Source: Peltaster fructicola
Lineage: Eukaryota; Ascomycota; Dothideomycetes
Length of the DNA stretch: 64,000 bases
Assembly: GCA_001592805.2 (NCBI GenBank)
Contig: CP051141.1
Span: forward strand, 3,286,001-3,350,000
Direction of reading: 5' to 3'
Both the position numbers and the translations under genes were made by a program. Under the pieces are notes generated by a model. It was not told where the DNA came from and did no database searches. It saw only the letters and a list, made by a program, of their open reading frames with translations. Below are positions 56,261 through 64,000 of the stretch, piece after piece (position 1 is the first letter of the stretch; the number at the start of each line of letters is the position of its first letter).

Positions 56261-57143
56261 CTAGTTGCCTCGAGCAGCATCCTCCTCGGCGTTCTTCGGC
56301 ACACTGACCATCTTTGGTACGGAAACAGCGTTGAGGTGTCGGAAAGCCTGGGCATAAGTCAGCATGGTCACGAAGACATAATAAGATATATCGAATAAGG
56401 CATGCTCTCAGCAACGAAATCGAAGCCCTCACATTCCAAACCGGAGTATCCCAGACAAAATGCCAGATCCAATAGCTCCACCTTTCGATGAGGTGAAAGT
56501 ATAACCAGATCCACCAAAAGGGCGATAATAATTGCAGTAGACTCACATTTGCGATGCTTGAGTCTGGAAGCTTGCCATCCCACTTGTCCTCGACCTTGGT
56601 GATCTTGCCAGCCTCGTTGGTGAAGATGTTAATCTTGCTATTGATGGTGGTCTCCTTTCCGATACCCTTGATCTTGTATCGGGTGACGAGGTCCATCTCA
56701 ATTGGATTTCCAGAGGATGTGACGGAGTGGGATTTGCGCTCGATCTCCGAGAAAGCTGTCTGGAGACCGTACCATTGTGCTTGGTATCGGTCACGGCCTT
56801 TGGCCTCAGTGATTGGGTCGGCAAATGTAGCTAGTCACAATCAGCGATACTCATCGATCAGTCATATGGACTCACCGTCGTCGGTCCAGGTTTGAAGCTT
56901 TGCAAGTGAAGGACGTCCAGCGAAGAGGTCAAGAACTACGCCGACCAGAGTCTTCTGCTCAGAGCTCAGCTGCACGCCTGGCGCAGTCTGAATATCTGTG
57001 CTCTCAATCTTGAGCTCGCCGGTACTAGGGGTAGACATGTTTCGTGAAGTGGTGAAAGAACGATAGCTCTCGGTTAGAGGTCTGTATATGGATGGCTTGG
57101 AGATGAATGGTTGGCGAAGTGCAGTAGGTACACAAGTTCGCAT
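56261..57143 (-). CDS. NTF2-like fold protein with mitochondrial presequence
   Basis: Conserved fungal protein of the NTF2/SnoaL-like fold, role unknown. Three exons: 57143-56876, 56830-56547, 56347-56261 (212 aa). Introns are 45 nt (GTGAGT..CTAG) and 199 nt (GTGAGT..CCCAG). The first 35 residues are basic and free of acids (MRTCVPTALRQPF; YRPLTESYRSFTTSRNM aside from one Glu), typical of a mitochondrial presequence; a second ATG at 57038 would skip it. The core has LVGVVLDLFAGRPSL, TWTDDATFADPI, GRDRYQAQWYGL, and DLVTRYKIKGIG, a cone-like NTF2 pattern. The third exon ends VPKNAEEDAARGN and stops with TAG. The same frame stays open for 93 more codons after this stop (separate entry). Confidence 0.85.
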
Positions 57144-57393
57144 GTCCGGAAAGATAACTAAAGGAGATAGAGACCTGTGTATGCAAGCTCGTTTCTTTAT
57201 AACATGAGCGACTCTGTCATCAGTCGAGCAGTCGCGTTCGCGATCTCAATGATCAATGACCAGTAGTGACGACACGACATCATAGCTCGTGGAGAGGACC
57301 CTCGGACGGATCTCGGCCATACCCGTCTTCCGATGTCTCAGCATGGTGCATGAAAGCTAGTTCTACGCGTCTGCCTCGTGGTGGTGAGTGTCA

Positions 57394-58212
57394 ATGGTGC
57401 TGCTCAAGGTGACTGAGACTGTGGCGGAGGCAGTCAAGACTTATCGAAATCTGCAGAAGCAGCAGGATGACGTGCTGCTTGGTCGACTAGCAGCGGTCGA
57501 AGTTGAAGGTCCGATAGAACATCGCGATCTCGTTACGCTTTCGAGACTGCTTGTACATCACCATCAAGGCGAAGGTCATGCTGCGAATGAGCGTCAATGG
57601 CGACTCGATACACTGTTGACAGGCGTGACGATCTACATACCTCCGCCTCCCGCTAAACCAGAACCTGTAAGGCATCACGTATTGATTTGCCATGAAAGAC
57701 TAACCAAGTATCAGAGCGCCGAATACAAAGCTTTGATGCGGAGACTTCGAAATGAGGAAGAGCAAAGACAGTACGACCGTATGACAGAAGTACCTCAGAA
57801 GGAATCATTTGCTGCAAGACTACCAACGGGCTTCAATCCCCAGCTCGCTCATGGTCGTAGCGACGTACCAGAGATTGACGACGTCACCTATCAAGACATC
57901 AACCGGCAGCTCACATTGATCATCAACGTCCTTGTCACTGTCATTGCTTCAGGAGTGACCATCTGGTTTGCTGCTCGTTATTGGGCTGTTCCTCAACGAC
58001 TTTCCATCGCTTTAATTGGCAGTTTTGCTATTGCTGTCGCTGAAGTGGTCGTGTATACAGGCTACATACGCAGATTACAGGAAGCAAAGTCGAAGGAAAG
58101 GAAGAAAGTCGAACACAAGAGGATCGACACCACTTGGGTAATCGAGGCCAACTCGAAGGACGCAACAAGTGATCGAGAAGGCATTCGACATCGCAAAGGC
58201 AAACATCGATGA
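57394..58212 (+). CDS. VMA12: V-ATPase assembly factor Vma12/Vph2 (TMEM199)
   Basis: ER membrane chaperone needed to assemble the V0 sector of the vacuolar proton pump. Two exons: 57394-57666 and 57715-58212 (256 aa). The 48-nt intron (GTAAGG..CTAAC..ATCAG) contains no stop in frame, so an unspliced reading is also open; removal gives the family stretch PPPPAKPEP-SAEYKALMRRLR. The N-terminal cytosolic part has DLVTLSRLLV; two TM segments follow, LTLIINVLVTVIASGVTIWF and LSIALIGSFAIAVAEVVVYT, and a basic tail ending in KGKHR. The stop codon overlaps the ATG of the next gene, CHL1. Confidence 0.92.
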   Translation: MVLLKVTETVAEAVKTYRNLQKQQDDVLLGRLAAVEVEGPIEHRDLVTLSRLLVHHHQGEGHAANERQWRLDTLLTGVTIYIPPPPAKPEPVRHHVLICHERLTKYQSAEYKALMRRLRNEEEQRQYDRMTEVPQKESFAARLPTGFNPQLAHGRSDVPEIDDVTYQDINRQLTLIINVLVTVIASGVTIWFAARYWAVPQRLSIALIGSFAIAVAEVVVYTGYIRRLQEAKSKERKKVEHKRIDTTWVIEANSKDATSDREGIRHRKGKHR

Positions 58213-60661
58213 ACATGTCGCCGAAGAACTTCTACCATCCTTTCCAGCCATACGAGATACAGCAGGAGTTCATGCAAGCTGTCTACGATTGTATTGAAGA
58301 CGGTAAGGTTGGCATCTTCGAATCACCTACCGGCACTGGCAAGTCGTTGAGCCTTATCTGCGGTTCTCTGACCTGGCTCCGCGAGCACAAAAGGAAGCTG
58401 TTCGATGCGTCTATGCAAGATGCCGATGCTGACGATGATGAACCTGCTTGGCTCCTGGAACATGCTCGTACAACGAGGCATAAAGAGGCATTGGCTCTGC
58501 GCGCCGAGTTTGAGGCTCGTCTTGCGCAGATGCAAGCCTCCGAGAAAGCGTTGAGAAGGCAACTGAATGCTCCTGAATTTGCTCGGAAGAGAACAAAAGT
58601 GGTCGAGGAAGATATTAACGAGGACACCTTCGTTTTGGACGACTACAACAGTGATGATGAGCACGAGCGTGCCGCCGAGACCTCAACATATTCTGCCGGC
58701 ACTGCGAAACTGCTGGAACAGCTTGGACTGCTCAATCATGGACCAGACAAGAAGGACAAGCTAGACAACGAAGAAGAAGTCAAAGTCTTCTTCTGTTCTC
58801 GCACACATTCGCAGCTTTCTCAGCTTGTGGGTGAGCTTCGTCGAGTACGACTGCCAAGCACACTCCCACCAGAGCAGTCCAGCGATGCTGAACTCCCGGA
58901 GCGATTAAGACAGATTGCGCTCGGCTCCCGTAAGAATCTTTGCATCAATCCGCGAGTCAGTAAGCTCAGCTCGATGACAGCCATCAATGAACGTTGTCTC
59001 GAGTTGCAACGTTCTGGTCCCGATAGCAGATGTCAGTACTTGCCGAAACAAGACACACCTGATCTCCTACTTGACTTCCGAGATAGCGCTCTAGCGAGTA
59101 TTCGGGACATCGAGGATCTTGCTCTGGTCGGTAAAACACTTGGAGTATGTCCTTACTATGCTTCTAGATCCGCCATAGGACCAGCAGAAGTTGTCACCTT
59201 GCCATATCCTCTCTTGCTACAAAAGGCCTCCAGAGATGCTTTGGGCATCTCTATCAAGGATTCTGTTGTCGTCATTGATGAAGCTCATAATCTCGTATCG
59301 GCTGTCGAGTCCGCGTATATGACCCAAATCTCTGACGGACAACTGCGTACAGCCCGAGCGAACCTCATTGCTTACCTGCAGAAGTTTCGTACGCGGCTGG
59401 CGGAAGCAACCGAACCTACGTCGCTCAGATCGTACGTTTGATCGACTCTTTACTCGCGGCCACCATAGCTTTACAAGGCAGTGGCGGTAAACTACTTCCA
59501 CAGTCCCTCCTGGCAGGGAAGGGCATCGACCAGATCAATCTGCCAAAGCTGGTACGGTACATCACGGACAGCAGGATTGCCCGCAAGGTCGAAGGTTACA
59601 CCACACGTAGCAAGATTGAGGCTGGCTCAGAGTCGCACAACCTCGAGACACCAACATTGACCATGCTGGCCAACTTTGCACTCTCCTTGATCAACCCTGC
59701 TGCAGAAGGCAGCTTCTTCTGGTCGAAAGAGGGAGACAGTATCGTGCTGAAATACCTGCTACTCGATCCTTCTCAGCATTTCAGCGACATTGTCGATGAA
59801 GCCAGGGCTGTCATACTTGCTGGCGGCACGATGTCTCCGATGAGTGATCACATCCAGCAGCTATTTCCTCACCTCACAGACGTGCGGACCTTATCCTGTG
59901 GTCACATTGTGCCTGCTAGCAGCCTACTGGTACGCACTTTGCCGGCTGATGCATCGGGATCGCTGGACTTCAACTATAGGACACGTTCAGACACAAAGCT
60001 AATGCAAAGAGTTGGACGCATGCTTTGCTCGATGGCTCAGAACGTTCTCGGTGGCATGGTCGTCTTCTTCTCGAGCTACTCATACTTGGAAGCTATGCAT
60101 CTGGAGTGGAGATCCAGCGGCATTTTAGCAAAGCTGAACGCATGCAAGAAGATCTTCTTCGACAGTCGGACGCACTCAGCAGATGCAACCTTTCAGGCAT
60201 ACAGTGAGGCTGTACGAGTCAATACCCATGGAGCAGTGCTTTGTTCCGTGATTGGTGGCAAGCTCAGCGAAGGCATCAACTTCTCCGACGAGCTGGGTCG
60301 CTGTGTGGTAGTCATCGGTCTACCATACCCCAACCTTGAGACGCCGGAATGGAAGGCAAAGATCCAGTATCTGGAGCAGCAGGCTTCGAGACCAGGCCAA
60401 GAGCGAGCCAGCATCAGTCGAGAGTTTGCAGAGAATGCTTGCATGCGAGCGGTCAACCAAGCTATCGGCCGAGCCATCCGACACAAGAACGACTGGGCAG
60501 GCACTGTGTTGATAGACTCGCGATATGCACAGTCACGCATTCAAGCGAAGCTGCCTGCCTGGATTCGCGGGAGCCTGCCGCCTCCTACGCAGAATGCTGG
60601 CGGCAGGGCTGTGGAAGAGCTTAACGAAGACATAAGGTTGTTCTTTGATGCCCATAGGTAG
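58209..60661 (+). CDS. CHL1: DNA helicase Chl1/DDX11 (one apparent frameshift)
   Basis: XPD-like iron-sulfur helicase acting in sister-chromatid cohesion and fork repair. ATG at 58209 or 58215. Motifs in order: Q-like FYHPFQPYEIQQEFM, Walker A ESPTGTGKS, FFCSRTHSQLSQ, iron-sulfur Cys in LCIN, ERCLE, SRCQY and GVCPYY, DEAH in VVVIDEAHNLV, ILAGGTMSPMSD (motif III), FFSSYSYLE, GKLSEGINFSDELGR (motif V), and NQAIGRAIRHKNDW (motif VI). At 59402-59403 the frame moves by one base: the left part ends RTRLA and the right part continues SNRTYVAQIVRLIDSLLAA. One more G gives RLAGSNRTYVAQ, the expected sequence, and 817 aa in total. No intron fits there. The gene looks otherwise intact. Confidence 0.92.
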
Positions 60662-60737
60662 TACATAACACATTCACATCGCTGTAAAGATGGACCTGTT
60701 ACGACGCAGTTCCTGAGTTCTCTTTCAGTGTATCCTC

Positions 60738-63734
60738 TCATAGACCAGACTTGAATTCCGGGTCTACCTTGCTCTGCTTGAACAAGCTCTTCCCTCGTAG
60801 CCATTGCTTGTACGCCTTGTACCGCTTCGTGCTGCCATCCTCGTCCATCACAGTCAGGACGTCCTCCCGTGGTTCGAGAAAGTCTAAGAATTGATCAAGG
60901 TCTTTCTCACTAACTTCGGCGAACCAGCCTTTCTCTCGCGATTTCGAATCTGCCGCAAGTATGTCTGCTGAGCCTCCTGTGCCTCGTTGGCAGTACTCTA
61001 CAAGATCAAGGGTTGTGTACGTTGCACTCTCTGCTGATGTTACCAGCGGCAGGTTGAGTGGGTGATCGACATATCGAGCGTACTCTGATGCTTCTGCGTC
61101 TGATATGGACGGATCCAGAGATTGTGCGTAGATGTCGTTGAGCGTCCACAAATGCATCTGTGCCTTATCGAGCTTCTTATCCGTCCGTAGCGTCGGCGTG
61201 TGCGTAGCAGCTTTGGTAGCTGAACTGAGAATACTAGGGAGGACATCTGTGGCGAATGTAGAAGGGTTACCGTTACCGTCTAGAGAGTGACGAGGAGACT
61301 CGGGGATGTCCTCCAGCGGATCCAGAATCTTCACTCCCTTACGCACTGGCTTCTTCTCAGCAGTCTCGTGCGATGCCTTGTGAGGATCGAGACGTGGCTT
61401 GAAGGGGCTAAAGTCATACTTCTTGTTGGTGTCTTTGTTGTGTGTGCGATCTGGTAGAAGTCGTGTGGTGCTATTCATGCGATAAGAGTATACCTTGAGA
61501 AACGACGAGAGCGCTGCCGGGCGGTAGTATTCATGCCAGTAGTCGTTCATGGACAGGCCATCATGCAAAGCGTCTTCATCGGCTTCCTCATTTACCTCAG
61601 GAAGCACTCTGTCCTCAAGGTACTCTGGAGTATACCACTGAATGTAGTCCCGCCTAGGTCGATGCAGCCAATTCTTCGGATCCGAGTGATGCAGATAGTA
61701 GTCTGTAACAAGATCCCACAGCATGGGTTGTCCTTGCGCCCAGATATAGTTACCAAGGAATAGATTGTAGGCCTCTTGTCTTTGGCTGTCAAGGAATGAG
61801 TTGTGATAGTATCGCTTAAAGCTTTCGACCATGTCTCGAGAATGACTCTGCCACTGGTTGAGCTTACGGTATGTGGCCATGGTATTGACCAGATGCGAGC
61901 CACCATACTGTACGGCAATCGTGTCGCCATGATCGTGGAACATGTGAGTGAAGATGTTGATAGCATCGGTGTCATAATCGACGAATTCTGCATTCAGCAC
62001 ACCGAGTGCCTGCAGTTGGATGCCAAACGCTCTTTTGCCTATCACGAACTGAGCAGCGTTGGTGCGATCCAGACAGTCGATACAATTCGTCCGCGCGATG
62101 CCGTTCTGTGCGTGAGGCTCACCAGTCCGAACGTCGCCATTGTGGAAGAAGCCAGTTTGCTCTACGATGTCCTTGGCAATCACTTCGAGATTTCCAATGA
62201 CATCTCCACCACGAGTCTTCGAAGCTCTTGACATGTCGAATGCTTTGTGTATGATCTTCTTGCCCTCCGGGAGAGACTGGTTGAGGTACTCGACGCAGTC
62301 TTGGTAAGCGTAAAGTAGCTTCGACTCTCGAGGCGTGCGTTCCCTAGACTTGATCAAGTTCAGGACGTAGATAGGACAGCCATATCTCTCGAACAAGTTG
62401 TCAAAGTGTAGTGCAGCTGGTGAATAGAACGGATCTGGCAGATTGAGCTCGATATCAGGTTTTGGGTTGACACCGCTGTTATCCTGGGTCCAATACAGCG
62501 GTATGCTCCCTCGATGGTGGACGTACGATGTCCAGGATGGATTCGTAAAGAGATGTGGTCCTGGCGCATGAAAGGAGGTTGTAAGCATCTCTGAGACTAT
62601 CTGTTCTGTTTCGACATCATTGGCGACGTACCCTTGATCATTGATGCCGCGCTTGAGAAAGCGAGCACCAGCAAAGAATCGAGATCGTCGGCCTACGATT
62701 GTGATGTATATGCTCCGTCCAAACACATCCAGACTGGCCTGGTCAATGAAGCCGTGGATTATGGGCAGGCACCAGTCGTAAGGATGTTTCAAGGCGTTTC
62801 TCGCTGGCTTGAGTAAATGGTGATTCCATACAAACATGCCATTGAAGTCGTGGTAAGCAGGACCGCCATGCTCGTTCAATGCCGTCCGCTGGGCGATGAT
62901 GTTATGTTGTAAAGTTCTTGTAATGTCGTAGGTGTAGCTAAAGTAGAATGACTTGGTCAAGTCCAGGTTGTTCAGAATGCCTAGGAATCGTACTTCTTCA
63001 GGGTTGCGGTCTCGTGTGAACCGTGAGCTCGATCCTGTAGTCAGCGGTATGAGCTCAGTACCATCGACTTGGTAGACATAGTGCCCTCCCAGCATGGCGA
63101 CCTGCTGTCTCTTGGTGATGATGATCATGTAAAATGCTTCTGTGAAGCGAATGAAGCCTACGAGGCCCCAGAAACTCGCCTTGATGCGTAAACCGCCTGT
63201 AGCTCGGTTACCATCGTCGATAGTCTTCAGTACTTCGTTCAGCTGAACCCGGTCATATACAACCTCGTCTTCGAAGACGTTAAGCTGCTCTGGAGGAGAC
63301 GTGCGATCGATGCGTAGCAGTTTGAAGTGCTTGTCGGTGATATCGCCACCAGTTATCCAATATCGAGCATTAGTCTCATATAGAGTGAACTTGTGCATGC
63401 GATGCAGCCTAATGAATGTGTCTGTTGCTCTTGCTGGCAGTGTTGACAAGTTGCCTGTGAGATGATCACTCGCCTCATAGGCGCTCTCTTCGGCGAGCTC
63501 ATCAGCGGTCGCGCCTACCCTTTGGAACAATGGAGGATCGATCTGACTGTCAAGTGTATCAGAATCCGAACCGAGATTCTTCAGCGAATCTGCTTCACCA
63601 TGCAGTGGTAGGTAGTCTGTGTGATCGTGCAAGCGTGTGCCAGCATCTCTGTGCTTGCCATTCCTTCTGACCGGACTTGGCAAGTCATATTCATTGTCCT
63701 GGTACGGTCCAGCATCGACAGGACCTTGATCCAT
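60738..63734 (-). CDS. FIG4: FIG4 phosphoinositide 5-phosphatase (SAC domain)
   Basis: Phosphatase for PI(3,5)P2 working with Vac14 and Fab1 on the vacuole membrane. Single exon, 998 aa, ATG at 63734. The SAC domain begins around residue 110 (FTLYETNARYWITGGDITDK) and includes KASFWGLVGFIRFTEAFYMI, SRFFAGARFLKRGIN, GYVANDVETEQIV, GSIPLYWTQDNSG, and the catalytic loop RTNCIDCLDRTN (C-x5-R). After it come the Fig4-type HDHGDTIAVQYGGSHLVNT and a long C-terminal region with Lys/Pro-rich and acidic parts. Length is close to other fungal Fig4. It converges on CHL1 with 76 bp between the stops. Confidence 0.96.
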   Translation of the reverse strand: MDQGPVDAGPYQDNEYDLPSPVRRNGKHRDAGTRLHDHTDYLPLHGEADSLKNLGSDSDTLDSQIDPPLFQRVGATADELAEESAYEASDHLTGNLSTLPARATDTFIRLHRMHKFTLYETNARYWITGGDITDKHFKLLRIDRTSPPEQLNVFEDEVVYDRVQLNEVLKTIDDGNRATGGLRIKASFWGLVGFIRFTEAFYMIIITKRQQVAMLGGHYVYQVDGTELIPLTTGSSSRFTRDRNPEEVRFLGILNNLDLTKSFYFSYTYDITRTLQHNIIAQRTALNEHGGPAYHDFNGMFVWNHHLLKPARNALKHPYDWCLPIIHGFIDQASLDVFGRSIYITIVGRRSRFFAGARFLKRGINDQGYVANDVETEQIVSEMLTTSFHAPGPHLFTNPSWTSYVHHRGSIPLYWTQDNSGVNPKPDIELNLPDPFYSPAALHFDNLFERYGCPIYVLNLIKSRERTPRESKLLYAYQDCVEYLNQSLPEGKKIIHKAFDMSRASKTRGGDVIGNLEVIAKDIVEQTGFFHNGDVRTGEPHAQNGIARTNCIDCLDRTNAAQFVIGKRAFGIQLQALGVLNAEFVDYDTDAINIFTHMFHDHGDTIAVQYGGSHLVNTMATYRKLNQWQSHSRDMVESFKRYYHNSFLDSQRQEAYNLFLGNYIWAQGQPMLWDLVTDYYLHHSDPKNWLHRPRRDYIQWYTPEYLEDRVLPEVNEEADEDALHDGLSMNDYWHEYYRPAALSSFLKVYSYRMNSTTRLLPDRTHNKDTNKKYDFSPFKPRLDPHKASHETAEKKPVRKGVKILDPLEDIPESPRHSLDGNGNPSTFATDVLPSILSSATKAATHTPTLRTDKKLDKAQMHLWTLNDIYAQSLDPSISDAEASEYARYVDHPLNLPLVTSAESATYTTLDLVEYCQRGTGGSADILAADSKSREKGWFAEVSEKDLDQFLDFLEPREDVLTVMDEDGSTKRYKAYKQWLRGKSLFKQSKVDPEFKSGL

Positions 63735-64000
63735 CTAATCGATGTGCTCAGATACGGTCGTTAGCATCAAAGTTCAGATCATGCTGCGCAGCTGGGCTCG
63801 TGGTCGCTTCTCAGCCAAGGATTGATAGCAAGTCTTATTCGCTCGAAGACAGAGCAGCCTGTAGCATCACACCACCATCATAGTCGCTACACACTTGTTG
63901 GAAGGGTCTCCCCTGCTTGGCGTGCTATGATGGATCTCATCGGCATGAGCAGATGACATTACCGACAGCCCTTTGTCACTCCACATGCGTCACGCTAGAG

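Noticed and set aside
58209-60661. Two separate helicase genes split at 59441
   Set aside because: The two halves are complementary parts of one Chl1 helicase with a shared conserved block across the break; a one-base error explains the split better.

Overview
The window is nuclear DNA of a filamentous ascomycete (Pezizomycotina, most likely Dothideomycetes; the class is an inference from gene content, not a search). Evidence: about 50% GC, densely packed genes on both strands, many short GT-AG introns of about 41-60 nt with CTAAC/CTGAC-like branch sites, and gene families typical of mould genomes (HET domain, Dicer-like, DHA2 efflux pump, Git3-type receptor, GPI-anchored Cys-rich protein). 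I recognise 32 protein-coding genes. I saw no transposon, virus-derived element, tRNA, rRNA or CRISPR array.

Layout: 1-15 kb: MATE transporter (+), TAP42 (-), a Ulp1-type SUMO protease (-), an unknown acidic protein (+) and a Dicer-like gene (-). 15-29 kb: HET-domain gene (+), PI31-like proteasome regulator (+), Git3-type GPCR (-), ubiquitin C-terminal hydrolase (-), DHA2 efflux pump (+), SUN-domain protein (-). 28-39 kb: UDP-glucose 4-epimerase (+), DNA polymerase delta small subunit (+), DcpS decapping scavenger (+), NOP53 (-), Ypt6/Rab6 (+), Mnn2-type mannosyltransferase (-), PP4 catalytic subunit PPH3 (-). 39-49 kb: FAD-dependent dehydrogenase (+), short-chain dehydrogenase (-), a possibly myristoylated unknown (-), GNAT acetyltransferase (+), REV7 (-), an orphan membrane protein with coding repeats (-). 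49-64 kb: importin KAP114 (+), Cys-rich GPI protein (+), J-protein (-), RIB2-type deaminase (+), mitochondrial NTF2-like protein (-), VMA12 (+), CHL1 helicase (+), FIG4 phosphatase (-).

This is mainly a housekeeping neighbourhood, not a biosynthetic cluster. Some genes share pathways: TAP42 with PPH3 (PP2A-like phosphatase signalling); CHL1, REV7 and the polymerase delta subunit (replication and repair); VMA12 and FIG4 (vacuole); YPT6 and the mannosyltransferase (Golgi).

The most useful second-look items are: (1) five otherwise well-formed genes (Dicer, NOP53, CHL1, SUN protein, HET gene) each appear one base out of frame at a short homopolymer, which points to consensus errors rather than pseudogenes; (2) VMA12 and CHL1 share an ATGA overlap on the same strand; (3) the mitochondrial NTF2-like gene is followed, directly after its stop codon and in frame, by 93 open codons carrying a CPCC motif and a KRVSF motif, reachable by read-through or by a 48-nt optional intron; (4) stop-free 48-nt introns in the Dicer and VMA12 genes; (5) a 23-nt microexon followed by a GC-AG intron in the FAD dehydrogenase. 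Exon borders were found by hand from frame continuity and family motifs, so single-exon limits may shift.
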